Below, in pieces: positions 51,224 through 60,010 of a stretch of 64,000 nt of DNA. Position 1 is the stretch's first letter; the number at the start of each line of letters is the position of its first letter. The stretch lies in the NCBI RefSeq assembly GCF_900110735.1, contig NZ_FOET01000001.1:372001-436000 (forward strand), in the 5' to 3' direction. Source of the DNA: Streptomyces radiopugnans (GTDB lineage: Bacteria; Actinomycetota; Actinomycetes; Streptomycetales; Streptomycetaceae). A program made the position numbers and the translations under genes. The notes below the pieces were generated by a model. It did no database searches, was not told the origin of the DNA, and saw nothing but the letters and a program-made list of their open reading frames with translations.

Positions 51224-52657
51224 ATGAGGCAGCACCGTGTACGCACCGTACGTCGTTTAGCCCGGGCGGCCGTAGCCGCCTCCGCCGCGGCCGCGGCCCT
51301 GACCTTCGGATTCAGTGCCCCGAGCCAGGCGGCCGACCCCTCCCTGCGCGAAGTCGCCGAGTCCACCGGCCGCTTCATCGGCACGGCCGTCAACGACGGT
51401 CTGCTGAGCAACGGGACCTACAGCGACATCGTCAGCACCGAGTTCGACAGCGTCACCGCCGAGAACGCCATGAAGTGGGAGGCGGTCGAACCCCAGCGCG
51501 GCCAGTTCAACTGGGCCGGGGGCGACCGTCTGGTCCAGTTCGCCCAGGCCAACGACCAGCTCGTCTACGGCCACACCCTGGTCTGGCACAGCCAGATGCC
51601 CGGCTGGCTGCAGAACGGGTCGTTCTCGAACAGCGAGCTGCGCACCATCGTGACCGACCACGTCACCACCCAGGTCAGCCGCTACAAGGACAAGGTCCAG
51701 CGCTGGGACGTGGTCAACGAGGCGTTCAACGAGGACGGCTCGCTCCGGCAGAGCAAGTTCTACCAGCAGCTCGGCGCGTCCTACATCGCGGACTCCTTCC
51801 GGGCCGCCCGCGCCGCGGACCCGGACGCCAAGCTGTTCATCAACGACTACAACACCGAGACGGCCAACGCCAAGAGCGACGGTCTGTACCGGCTGGTCAG
51901 GGACCTGAAGGCACAGGGCGTGCCGATCGACGGCGTCGGGTTCCAGAACCACCTCATCGTCGGCCAGGTCAACGGCCAGGCGATCCGGCAGAACCTCCAG
52001 CGCTTCGCCGACCTGGGCCTGGAGGTCGCGGTCACCGAGCTGGACATCCGGATGCGGATGCCGTCCGACAGCTCCAAGCTCCAGCAGCAGGCCCGCGACT
52101 ACCGCGCGGTGGCCGACGCCTGCCTGGCGGTCTCCCGGTGCTCCGGCATCACCGTCTGGGGCGTCAGCGACCGGGACTCCTGGGTGCCGGACGTCTTCGA
52201 CGGGGAGGGCGCGGCCTGCCCCTGGGACGAGAACTACCGGCCCAAGCCGGCCTACGACGCGCTGCGCGACGCCTTCGTCGCGGCGGGCGGAGACCCGGGC
52301 GACCCCGACGACCCGGACAACCCGGGCGACCCCGACCCGCCCACGGGCGACTGCTCCGCCGCCTTCACCGTCTCCAACCGCTGGGACACCGGCTCGGTCG
52401 TCTCCGTGACCATCCGCACCGGACAGGCCCTGAACGGCTGGCGCGCGCAGTTCGACCTGCCGGCCGGGGTGAACCTGGCCAACGGCTGGAACGGCGCGTT
52501 CTCGCAGAGCGGCCGCACCGTCACCGTCTCCAACGCCGCCTACAACGGCACGGTCTCGGCCGGTGGGACGATCTCCTTCGGCTTCCAGACCAGCGGGGGC
52601 GCCGCCCAGGACGGCACCCGCGTCAGCCTCGGCGGACAGGAGTGCGCCGCGGGCTGA
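51224..52657 (+). CDS. Secreted endo-1,4-beta-xylanase, GH10 plus CBM2
   Basis: The 477-residue precursor has a signal peptide of about 42 residues ending SQAA. The GH10 barrel spans about 45-345: HTLVWHSQMPGWL, RWDVVNEAFNE with the acid/base glutamate near residue 170, FINDYN and VTELDIRM with the nucleophile glutamate near 276. A linker rich in Asp-Pro-Gly leads to a C-terminal CBM2 (about 375-477) with WDTGSVVSVTI, WNGAFSQSG and the terminal cysteine bridge from CSAAF to GQECAAG, a cellulose- or xylan-binding module. ATG 51224 follows GAGAGAGGGA. The gene is divergent from bxlR and supplies xylobiose to the bxl importer. Confidence 0.95.
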   Translation: MRQHRVRTVRRLARAAVAASAAAAALTFGFSAPSQAADPSLREVAESTGRFIGTAVNDGLLSNGTYSDIVSTEFDSVTAENAMKWEAVEPQRGQFNWAGGDRLVQFAQANDQLVYGHTLVWHSQMPGWLQNGSFSNSELRTIVTDHVTTQVSRYKDKVQRWDVVNEAFNEDGSLRQSKFYQQLGASYIADSFRAARAADPDAKLFINDYNTETANAKSDGLYRLVRDLKAQGVPIDGVGFQNHLIVGQVNGQAIRQNLQRFADLGLEVAVTELDIRMRMPSDSSKLQQQARDYRAVADACLAVSRCSGITVWGVSDRDSWVPDVFDGEGAACPWDENYRPKPAYDALRDAFVAAGGDPGDPDDPDNPGDPDPPTGDCSAAFTVSNRWDTGSVVSVTIRTGQALNGWRAQFDLPAGVNLANGWNGAFSQSGRTVTVSNAAYNGTVSAGGTISFGFQTSGGAAQDGTRVSLGGQECAAG

Positions 52658-52725
52658 CACCGGCTCCCGTCCGGTGCGCCGAGCCGCCAGGGCAGGGCGG
52701 CCGGAGCGCCGGACGGGGCGGACGG

Positions 52726-52764
52726 CCCCGGTCGCGGCCCGCCCCACACGGGCCGCGGCCGGGG
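52726..52764. terminator. Bidirectional terminator, xylanase/nirD
   Basis: A 15-bp stem with one G-U pair (52726-52740 with 52750-52764) and a 9-base loop is followed by TCCTTT. It lies between convergent genes. Confidence 0.8.
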
Positions 52765-52829
52765 TCCTTTCGCCGCTCCCCGCCGATCTGCTCCGTCCTC
52801 CTGCCGCTTCCCGCCGTCCCGGGTGTTCC

Positions 52830-53258
52830 TCAGCGCGTGCGGACGGCGTACACCGGCACCGACACCGCGTCGTCGTCCAGACACCGGCCCGTGGCCAGGT
52901 CGAAGCGCTGCTTCAGCAGCGGGGAGGCCACGAAGGCCCGGCCGCCCGCCGAGCCCAGCAGCCCGCGCGAGAGCACGTAGGCGCCGGTGAACGGGTCGCG
53001 GTTGCCGACCGCGTACGTCCGGCCCGCCCGGTCCCGGAACACGGCGATCTGCCGGCCGTCGGGCAGCAGTGCCGCCACCCCCCGCCCCGGCACCAGGTCG
53101 GACAGGCGGCACACCGCGGCCCAGCCGCCGTCGGCGCGCACCTCCACCCGCAACCCGGCCGCCCGTTCCTCCCCGGAGGCGGCGACGGCCGCCGCGGTCG
53201 CCGGGGTCGTCGCCGTGGTCGTGGTCTCCGTTGTCACTTCTGTCGTCACTGCGGTCAT
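52830..53258 (-). CDS. nirD: Nitrite reductase small subunit NirD
   Basis: The 142-residue protein has a Thr/Ala-rich N-terminal 30 residues and a Rieske-like fold (WAAVCRLSDLVPGRGVAALL, QIAVFRDRAGRTYAVGNRDP, ASPLLKQRFDLATGRCLDD). The Cys/His ligands of true Rieske proteins are absent, as expected for NirD, which only supports NirB. ATG 53258 overlaps the nirB stop as ATGA, so translation is coupled. The N-terminal repeat-rich part (TTEVTTETTTT) is longer than usual. Confidence 0.93.
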   Translation of the reverse strand: MTAVTTEVTTETTTTATTPATAAAVAASGEERAAGLRVEVRADGGWAAVCRLSDLVPGRGVAALLPDGRQIAVFRDRAGRTYAVGNRDPFTGAYVLSRGLLGSAGGRAFVASPLLKQRFDLATGRCLDDDAVSVPVYAVRTR

Positions 53259-55888
53259 CGGGCCGCGCTCCCTTCGAGGGCATCGAGCGTGCGGACGGGG
53301 ATGTCGGGGCCGGACAGGAGGGTCAGGTCGGGCCGGACCTGATCGCGCTCGGCGACGAAGCGCACCGACGGGTCCGGCGCGCCCGGGGCGTTGACGAAGG
53401 ACACGAACCGCCGCAGCCGCTCGGGATCGTCCAGCGTCGCGGCCCACTCGTCGCGGTAGTTCGCCACGTGGTCGGCCATCAGGGCCTCCAGCTCGGCGCA
53501 CAGCCCCAGCGAGTCGTGGACGACCACGTCGCGCACATGGTCCAGGCCGCCCTCGATCCGCTCCAGCCAGGCGGCGGTGCGCTCCAGCCGGTCGGCGGTG
53601 CGGATGTAGAACATCAGGAAGCGGTCGATCAGCCGTACCAGCTCGGCGTCCGACAGGTCCTTGGCCAGCAGGTCGGCGTGGCGCGGGGTCGCGCCGCCGT
53701 TGCCGCCCACGTACAGGTTCCAGCCGTTCGCCGTGGCGATCACCCCGAAGTCCTTGCTCCGCGCCTCGGCGCACTCGCGCTGGCACCCGGAGACCGCCGA
53801 CTTCAGCTTGTGCGGCGCGCGCAGGCCCCGGTAGCGCAGCTCCAGGTCGATGGCCATGCGCACCGAGTCCTGCACCCCGTAGCGGCACCAGGTCCGCCCC
53901 ACGCACGACTTCACCGTGCGCAGCGCCTTGCCGTAGGCGTGGCCCGACTCGAAGCCGGCGTCCACCAGCCGGGCCCAGATCGCCGGGAGCTGGTCGACGC
54001 GGGCGCCGAACAGGTCGATCCGCTGGCCACCGGTGATCTTGGTGTAGAGGCCGAAGTCGCGGGCCACCTCGCCGATCACGATCAGCTTCTCGGGCGTGAT
54101 CTCACCGCCGGGGATGCGCGGCACGACCGAGTACGAGCCGTTGCGCTGGATGTTGGCCAGATGGTGGTCGTTGGTGTCCTGGAGGGCCGCCTGCTCGCCG
54201 TCCAGGACGTAGCCGCTGGCGCCCAGCGCCGGGGCGAGCGAGGCGATGATCGAGGCGACGGCCGGCTTGCAGATCTCACAGCCCTCCCCGCCGCGGGCCT
54301 CCCGGCGGCCGTGGCCGTCCAGCAGCTCGGCGAAGGTGGACAGCCGCCGGGTGCGGACGATCTCGTACAACTCGCCGCGGGTGTGGGCGAAGCAGCCGCA
54401 CAGGCCCTTGTCGACGGTGACGCCGCCCGCCTCCAGCTCGTCGTTGACGAGCGCGGTGAGCACCTTCACACAGCTTCCGCAGCCGGTGCCCGCCTTCGTG
54501 CACTTCTTCACCTCCGGCACGGTGGTGCACGCGTGCTCGGTGACGGCCGCGCGGACGGTGCCCTTGGTGACGTTGTGGCAACTGCACACCACCGCCTCGT
54601 CCGGCAGCGCGGACGGCCCCAGCGCCGCCGGCGCCCCGGCCCCGGCGGGCAGGACGAGCTGCTCGGGAGCCACCGGCGGGACGCTGCCGGTCAACGGGCG
54701 CAGCATGCCGTACGCCTCGGCGTCGCCGACCAGCACGCCGCCCAGCAGGGTGCCGTCGGCGGCGACCACCAGCTTCTTGTAGACCCCGGCGCGCGAGTCG
54801 GAGTAGACGACGTCCAGACAGCCCTCGGTCTTTCCGTGCGCGTCGCCGAACGAGGCGACGTCCACGCCCAGCAGCTTGAGCTTGGTGGAGGTGTCGGCAC
54901 CGGTGAAGGACGCCCCGGCGTCCCCGGCGCCCTCCGCGTCCCCCGTGCTCCCCGCGATCGCCTCTGCCGCCACCCGCGCCATCTCGTAGCCCGGCGCCAC
55001 CAGGCCGTACACCGTGCCGTCCACGGCCCTGGCGCACTCGCCGATGGCGTACACCGCGGCGTCGGCGGTGCGGCACCGCTCGTCCACGGCGATACCGCCG
55101 CGCTCGCCGACCTCCAGACCGCAGCCGCGGGCCAGCTCGTCGCGGGGGCGTACGCCCGCGGAGAAGACCACCAGATCGGTGGCGATCCGCGAGCCGTCCG
55201 ACAGCGCCATCCCCGTGACGGCCCCGTCCGCGCCGACGGTGATCTCCTTGCCGCCCACGCCCGTGTGGACGGTCAGGCCCATCTCCTCGACGGTGCGGCG
55301 CAGGGCGGCGCCACCGCCCTCGTCGACCTGGAGGGCCATCAGACGCGGGTTGAACTCCACGATGTGGGTCTCGAGCCCCAGGCCGCTGAGGGCGCCGGCC
55401 GCCTCCAGGCCCAGCAGGCCGCCGCCGACGACCGTGCCCACCCGGCTCCTTCCCGCGTACTCCTCGATGGCGAGCAGGTCCTCCACCGTGCGGTAGACGA
55501 AGCAGCCGGTGCTGTCGCTTCCCGGCACGGGCGGCACGAACGGGTAGGAGCCGGTGGCCAGCACCAGCGTGTCGTAGCCGATCTCCAGCCCGGCGCGCGA
55601 GGTCACCGTGCGCGCCCGGCGGTCGACGGCGACCGCCGGGTCGCCCAGGTGGAGCTCGATGCCGTGCCGCTCCATGAAGCCCTCGTCCACCAGGGACAGC
55701 TCCCCGGGCGTGCGGCCGGAGAAGTACGAGGTGAGCTGCACGCGGTCGTACGCGGGCCGCGGTTCCTCGCACAGCACGACCACCCGGGCCCGCTCGGTCA
55801 CCTCCCGGCTCGCGAGCTCCTCCAGGAACCGCTGGCCGACCATCCCGTGCCCGACGAGCACGATCGTGGGGCGTGGCGTCCGTGGCAT
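53255..55888 (-). CDS. nirB: Assimilatory nitrite reductase large subunit NirB
   Basis: The 877-residue enzyme reduces nitrite to ammonium with NAD(P)H. The FAD/NAD domains occupy residues 1-320 (VLVGHGMVGQRFLEEL, LATGSYPFVPP, VVGGGLLGLEAAGAL). Two BFD-type [2Fe-2S] segments follow: CSCHNVTKG with CTKAGTGCGSC near 435-475, and CGCFAHTRG with CEICKP near 500-540. The sulfite/nitrite reductase hemoprotein domain begins at SVVPRIPGGEITPEKL. CVGRTWC and SGCQREC bind the [4Fe-4S]-siroheme centre. It starts two bases after the upstream oxidoreductase stop and overlaps nirD. The GlnR box upstream of that first gene controls the operon. Confidence 0.97.
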   Translation of the reverse strand: MPRTPRPTIVLVGHGMVGQRFLEELASREVTERARVVVLCEEPRPAYDRVQLTSYFSGRTPGELSLVDEGFMERHGIELHLGDPAVAVDRRARTVTSRAGLEIGYDTLVLATGSYPFVPPVPGSDSTGCFVYRTVEDLLAIEEYAGRSRVGTVVGGGLLGLEAAGALSGLGLETHIVEFNPRLMALQVDEGGGAALRRTVEEMGLTVHTGVGGKEITVGADGAVTGMALSDGSRIATDLVVFSAGVRPRDELARGCGLEVGERGGIAVDERCRTADAAVYAIGECARAVDGTVYGLVAPGYEMARVAAEAIAGSTGDAEGAGDAGASFTGADTSTKLKLLGVDVASFGDAHGKTEGCLDVVYSDSRAGVYKKLVVAADGTLLGGVLVGDAEAYGMLRPLTGSVPPVAPEQLVLPAGAGAPAALGPSALPDEAVVCSCHNVTKGTVRAAVTEHACTTVPEVKKCTKAGTGCGSCVKVLTALVNDELEAGGVTVDKGLCGCFAHTRGELYEIVRTRRLSTFAELLDGHGRREARGGEGCEICKPAVASIIASLAPALGASGYVLDGEQAALQDTNDHHLANIQRNGSYSVVPRIPGGEITPEKLIVIGEVARDFGLYTKITGGQRIDLFGARVDQLPAIWARLVDAGFESGHAYGKALRTVKSCVGRTWCRYGVQDSVRMAIDLELRYRGLRAPHKLKSAVSGCQRECAEARSKDFGVIATANGWNLYVGGNGGATPRHADLLAKDLSDAELVRLIDRFLMFYIRTADRLERTAAWLERIEGGLDHVRDVVVHDSLGLCAELEALMADHVANYRDEWAATLDDPERLRRFVSFVNAPGAPDPSVRFVAERDQVRPDLTLLSGPDIPVRTLDALEGSAAR

Positions 55889-55890
55889 GT

Positions 55891-57252
55891 CTACAGGCCT
55901 CCATCGTTGGTGAGCAGGTGGAGCAGCGGGGCGGAGGGCAGCGGCTCGTCGCCCTCCCAGGCGCGGGCGAGGGCGCCGACGGTGCCGAGGTCGCCCAGGA
56001 GGATGCCGCCCACCAGCCGGTCGCCGCGGACGACGACCTTGCGGTAGACGCTGCGGGTGGCGTCGGCGAGACGGACGACGTCGTCGCCCGCGCGGGGCAC
56101 GGTCTCGCCGAACGCGGCGAGGTCCAGCGCGTCCCCGGGCCCGGAGGGCGGCGGGGCCAGCGTCAGCCGGGTCAGCGCCCGGGTGCCGGTGTACGCACCG
56201 CCCGCCGTGCCGCTCTCCGCGCCGCCCGCCGTGCCGCCTGCCGAGCGGTCCGCCGTTCCGTCCGCCAGCAGGACGCGGGCCAGCGCGTCGGCCTGCTCCT
56301 GGGCGGCGCCGGCCAGCCCGTAGACCCTCCCGCCGTGCTCGGCGCAGTCGCCGACGGCGTGGATCCGGGGATCACCGGTGCGCAGCTCGTCGTCGACGAC
56401 GATCCCGTCGCGGACCTCCAGCCCGGCCGCACGGGCGAGCCCGACCCGCGGGCGCACCCCGCAGGCCAGGACGACCAGTTCGGCCTCCAGCCGGTAGCCG
56501 TCGGCGAGTTCCACGCCGCGGGCCACGGCCTCCGCGCCGGCGGCCCCCTCCCCGGCGTTTCCCGCGGTCAGCAGGCCGCGGACGCGGCACTCGGTGTGGA
56601 CCTCGACGCCCAGCCCCTCCAGGTGCCCGCGCAGCAGCGCCGAGGCGCGGGCGTCCAGATGGCGCTCCATGAGGTGTTCGCCCTGGTGGGCGAGGACGGT
56701 GCGCACTCCGCGCCCGGCCAGCGCGCGGGCGGCCGAGATCCCGAGCAGGCCGCCGCCGACGACGACGGCCCGCACCCCGGGCCGTACCGCCGCCTCCAGC
56801 GCCCGGCAGTCGGCCAGGGTGCGGAAGGGGTGCACGCCGCGGGGCGGCTCGTGCCCGCCGCCGGGGAAGAGCCCGCGCAGCGGCGGCAGCACCGGGTTGG
56901 AGCCGGTGGCCAGCACCAGGGTGTCGTACGGCAGCGAGGAGCCGTCGTCGCACCGCACCAGCCGCTCGGCCCGGTCCAGCCGCACCGCCCGCACACCGCG
57001 CAGCCAGCGGGCGGCGGGCGGGGCGGGCAGGCCGATCACCTCCGGCGCGTACCGCCCGGCCAGCACTCCCGCCAGCAGCACCCGGTTGTACGGCGCGTGG
57101 GGCTCCTCGCCGACGACCGTCAGATCCACGGCGGCGCCGTCGGGGCCGTCGGGGCCGGCGGTACCGAGGGCGCCGGCGGCGGCGAGCTGCCCGGCGAGCC
57201 GGGCGGCGGCCATTCCGCCGCCGATCACCACCACACGCTTCGTCGAGGTCAT
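55891..57252 (-). CDS. FAD/NAD(P)-dependent oxidoreductase of nitrate assimilation (NasC/NirB N-domain-like)
   Basis: The 453-residue flavoprotein is a paralogue of the NirB N-terminal half. VVVIGGGMAAARLAGQLAAA is the FAD motif, PYNRVLLAGVLAG and LATGSNPVLPP follow, AVVVGGGLLGISAARALAG is the NAD(P) motif and IHAVGDCAEHGG the last FAD strand. It has no iron-sulfur or siroheme segments. It is the first gene of the operon, with nirB two bases downstream, and probably passes electrons from NAD(P)H to the nitrate reductase NasA, whose gene nearby lacks a flavin partner. The start is ATG 57252, 22 bases from the GlnR box. Confidence 0.88.
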   Translation of the reverse strand: MTSTKRVVVIGGGMAAARLAGQLAAAGALGTAGPDGPDGAAVDLTVVGEEPHAPYNRVLLAGVLAGRYAPEVIGLPAPPAARWLRGVRAVRLDRAERLVRCDDGSSLPYDTLVLATGSNPVLPPLRGLFPGGGHEPPRGVHPFRTLADCRALEAAVRPGVRAVVVGGGLLGISAARALAGRGVRTVLAHQGEHLMERHLDARASALLRGHLEGLGVEVHTECRVRGLLTAGNAGEGAAGAEAVARGVELADGYRLEAELVVLACGVRPRVGLARAAGLEVRDGIVVDDELRTGDPRIHAVGDCAEHGGRVYGLAGAAQEQADALARVLLADGTADRSAGGTAGGAESGTAGGAYTGTRALTRLTLAPPPSGPGDALDLAAFGETVPRAGDDVVRLADATRSVYRKVVVRGDRLVGGILLGDLGTVGALARAWEGDEPLPSAPLLHLLTNDGGL

Positions 57253-57274
57253 GCGGAAAGCGTGCGGCGCGGCT

Positions 57275-57312
57275 GTTTCCCGTCCGCATCACCGCTGTTT
57301 CCCGGCGGCAAC
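57275..57312 (-). promoter_or_regulatory. GlnR box of the nir operon
   Basis: On the minus strand GTTGC, six bases, GAAAC, six bases, GATGC, six bases, GAAAC: four half sites at exact 11-base period. This matches the a-b-a-b GlnR consensus gTnAC-n6-GaAAC twice over. GlnR, the nitrogen regulator of Streptomyces, should activate the operon under nitrogen limitation. Confidence 0.85.
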
Positions 57313-57378
57313 ACCGCCCTCAGCGCACCCGGGCCCCGGCTGTGAGCCCGGGGGAGCACCCCTTCCCGGGCGGGACCC

Positions 57379-58653
57379 TCAGGGCGCCAGGCGGACGGGC
57401 AGCGCCGCGAGACCCCTGGTCCACGGCGACGACGCCCAGGCCAGACGCTCCTCGGGCACGGCCAGCCGCAGGCCCGGCAGCCGCCGCCGCAGCACCTCCA
57501 CGGCCGTCCGCGCGATCAGCCGGGCCTGCGCCTGGGCCGGGCAGGCGTGCGGCCCCGCACCGAACGCCACATGCGCGCGGTTGCCCGTCACCGGCCGTCC
57601 GCACGCGGGCAGCACCCGCGGGTCGCGGCCCGCGGCGGCCAGCCCCAGCACGAGCATGTCCCCGGCCCGCACCTCCCGCCGGCCCAGGCGGACGTCGCGC
57701 AGGGCGTAGCGGCCGGGGAGGTTCTGGGTGGGCGGGAACCGCCACAGAACCAGGTCCAGCGCCTCGTCCAGGGTCAGGTATCCGCCGTCCAGCGAGGAGC
57801 GCAGGGCCGGATCGGTCAGCAGCAGGCGCAGCGTGGTGGCGATCCAGTTCTTCGTCGTCTGGTGGGCCGCCACCACCGTCACGGCCAGGTTGTGCAGCAC
57901 CTCCTCCTCGCGGAGCGAGGCGGGGTGCGTCAGCAGCCAGGAGGTGACGTCGGGGCCCGGCGCGCGCCGCTTCTCCCGCACCAGGGCCAGCAGGACGCGC
58001 TCCAGCCGGCGGCCGGCGTGGACGGAGTCGGCGTTGGCGGCGGCCGTGCCGGCGACGGCCTCCGCCAGTTTCCGGCTGACCGGCTCGTCCGCCCCCAGCA
58101 GCCGGGTCACGACCCGCGCCGGCAGGCGGTGCGCGTAGTGCGGTACGAGGTCGGCCTCGCCCCGCCCGGCGAAGGCGTCGATCAGCCGGTCGGCGGTGTC
58201 GCGCACCAGGCGGCCCAGTTCGCCGCCGTCGACCCGGCCCAGCGTGTCGGCGACCGCCGACCGCATCCGCCGGTGCCGCCGCCCGTCGGCGAACATCAGG
58301 GCCGGACGCCAGCCGAGGAACGCCAGCAGCGGGGAGTCGGCCGGCACCCGCCCCTCGCGCAGCAGGCGCCAGTGGCGAGGGTCGTGGCTGAAGTCCCGTT
58401 CGCGGCGCGCCACCCGCAGCAGCTCCTCGTAGCCCATGACCAGCCAGGCGTGCACCCCCGGGGCCAGGGCGACGGGCGCGACCGGCCCGTGTTCCGCGCG
58501 CAGCCGCTCGTACAGGGCGGGCAGGCCGTCGCCGTCGAGGCCCGGGCCGTACAGCGGTACGTGGCGCGAGCGGCCGGAGTGCCCCGGCCGGTCGGGGCGG
58601 CCGGGGTACTCCGGTGGGGTCTCGGTCCGGGGGCGGCGGGGAGCAGCGGTCAT
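57379..58653 (-). CDS. Cytochrome P450, CYP157-like, without ExxR motif
   Basis: The 424-residue protein has the heme-binding loop FGAGPHACPAQAQA with Cys371. The opening HVPLYGPGLDGDGLP, GPVAPVALAPGVHAWLV and FSHDPRHWRLL fit the CYP157 family of conservon-linked P450s. The I-helix reads VVAAHQTT. The K-helix, where nearly all P450s have Glu-x-x-Arg, reads DLVLW (300-304) followed by RFPPT, so the Glu of ExxR is absent, as reported for CYP157 members. No conservon genes (histidine kinase, roadblock protein, GTPase) or ferredoxin are next to it. ATG 58653 has GGAG six bases upstream. The substrate is unknown. Confidence 0.85.
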   Translation of the reverse strand: MTAAPRRPRTETPPEYPGRPDRPGHSGRSRHVPLYGPGLDGDGLPALYERLRAEHGPVAPVALAPGVHAWLVMGYEELLRVARRERDFSHDPRHWRLLREGRVPADSPLLAFLGWRPALMFADGRRHRRMRSAVADTLGRVDGGELGRLVRDTADRLIDAFAGRGEADLVPHYAHRLPARVVTRLLGADEPVSRKLAEAVAGTAAANADSVHAGRRLERVLLALVREKRRAPGPDVTSWLLTHPASLREEEVLHNLAVTVVAAHQTTKNWIATTLRLLLTDPALRSSLDGGYLTLDEALDLVLWRFPPTQNLPGRYALRDVRLGRREVRAGDMLVLGLAAAGRDPRVLPACGRPVTGNRAHVAFGAGPHACPAQAQARLIARTAVEVLRRRLPGLRLAVPEERLAWASSPWTRGLAALPVRLAP

Positions 58654-58812
58654 GGTGGCTCCGGGAGGGGGAGGGGGAGGGGGGAGCGGCCCGGGGGCGG
58701 CCCGTACCACCGGCAGACAACGCGCCGGCGGCCGACGCGGTCAACCGCCTTATCCGAAAAGAGTCCTGGAATACCACTCAGGAGTGAGCCGGCGGGCGGC
58801 GGGCGGTGTGGA

Positions 58813-59523
58813 TCAGCCCGCCAGAGCCCGGTCGAGACCCCGTTCGCGCGGCCCGAGGAAGTGCGGATCGGGGGTGAACGTCGCCTCCAGCCCGGCCTTC
58901 GCCGCGCCCGCCACCTCGCGCAGCGCGCCGTAGTACCAGGTGGCGTCGTGCGGTTCGGCGACACCGACGCCGTACGCGTCGATCCCGGCGGCCCGGCACA
59001 GGGCCAGCGCGCGGCGTATGTGGAAGCCCTGGCTCACCAGCAGCGCCCGCTCCACGCCGAAGATCCGCCGGGCGCGGGCGCAGGAGTCCCAGGTGTCGAA
59101 ACCCGCGTGGTCGCCGACGACGTCCTCGGCGGGGACGCCGCGGCGCACCAGGTAGTCCCGCATGGCGCCCGTCTCGTCGTAGTCGCGGCGGCTGTTGTCG
59201 CCGGTGACCAGTACCGCGCGCACCCGGCCCCGGCCGTACAGCTCGGCGGCGGTGTCCAGCCGGTGCGCCAGGTAAGGGGACGGCTCCCCGTCCCACAGCC
59301 CGGCGCCGAAGACGACCACGACCGGGGCTGCCGGTGCGCCGCCGAGGGTGCGGACGCGGTCGCCGGCGGAGACCGCGACCCAGGTCGCGGGCAGCAGCCC
59401 CAGCACGCACAGCAGCACCGCGGTCTGGAGGACCTGCCTCCTTCCGGGTTTCACGGTCCTCCCCATCCCCTTGGCCTTCACCCTGGCGGTCCTCACCTTG
59501 GTCTTTACCGAGCTGATCATCAC
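58813..59523 (-). CDS. SanA/YdcF-like DUF218 envelope protein
   Basis: The 236-residue protein has a basic N-terminus, one membrane segment (VLQTAVLLCVLGLLPATWVAV, about 31-51) and an extracytoplasmic DUF218 domain: VVVVFGAGLWDGEPSPYLAHR, LVTGDNSRRDYDET, DHAGFDTWDSC and LLVSQGFHIRRALAL. E. coli SanA is the best-known relative and affects envelope permeability; the activity is not defined. ATG 59523 is used, but ATG 59466 (MGRTVKPG), with AAGG before it, would also keep the membrane segment. The gene is divergent from cutA. Confidence 0.82.
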   Translation of the reverse strand: MMISSVKTKVRTARVKAKGMGRTVKPGRRQVLQTAVLLCVLGLLPATWVAVSAGDRVRTLGGAPAAPVVVVFGAGLWDGEPSPYLAHRLDTAAELYGRGRVRAVLVTGDNSRRDYDETGAMRDYLVRRGVPAEDVVGDHAGFDTWDSCARARRIFGVERALLVSQGFHIRRALALCRAAGIDAYGVGVAEPHDATWYYGALREVAGAAKAGLEATFTPDPHFLGPRERGLDRALAG

Positions 59524-59666
59524 ACCGATGGAGACGGTCCGAGCCGCGCCGCGGTTGCCGCGGCTACGGTGGGCGGCACCGGACCGCGAAGGCGGCGAAT
59601 GCGGCGCGGACGGCGAAGGCGGCCGGGAACGGGAAGAACGGGAACGGAAGAAGAGGAGCGGCGGCC

Positions 59667-59996
59667 ATGGCGGAGACGGGCATCCTGACGGTGCTGACCA
59701 CCACCGACAGCCGGGAGAAGGCCGAGGCGCTGGCGCGCGGCGCGGTGGAGGCCCGCGTCGCGGCGTGCGCCCAGGTCTCCGGCCCGGTGACCTCGGTCTA
59801 CCGGTGGGAGGGCGAGGTGCGCGCCGAGCCCGAGTGGCAGGTGCTGCTGAAGACGGCGGCGGCCCGCTACGACGCCCTGGAGGCGCACCTGCGCGCGGCG
59901 CACGACTACGACACCCCCGAGATCATCGCCACCCCGGTCATCCGCGGCGGCGCGGACTACCTGGCCTGGGTCGCCGAGGAGACGGAAGGTTCCTGA
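59667..59996 (+). CDS. cutA: Divalent-cation tolerance protein CutA
   Basis: The 109-residue protein is a trimeric ferredoxin-like-fold CutA1. VLTTTDSREKAEALARGAVEARVAACAQV opens it and leads to SVYRWEGEVRAEPEWQVLLK, then AAHDYDTPEIIATPVIRGGADYLAW, the conserved C-terminal block. The length matches the family. ATG 59667 follows AGAGGAGCGG. E. coli cutA is linked to copper tolerance, but the biochemical role is open. It is convergent with mazF. Confidence 0.93.
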   Translation: MAETGILTVLTTTDSREKAEALARGAVEARVAACAQVSGPVTSVYRWEGEVRAEPEWQVLLKTAAARYDALEAHLRAAHDYDTPEIIATPVIRGGADYLAWVAEETEGS

Positions 59997-60010
59997 GCCG
60001 TGCGGCGGCT

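Noticed and set aside
53069..56047. 992-codon plus-strand frame over nirB
   Set aside because: Antisense to nirB, which has all cofactor motifs in frame.
57270..57305. Direct repeat GCTGTTTCCCG as a separate repeat element
   Set aside because: It is explained as the two GAAAC half sites of the GlnR box on the minus strand.
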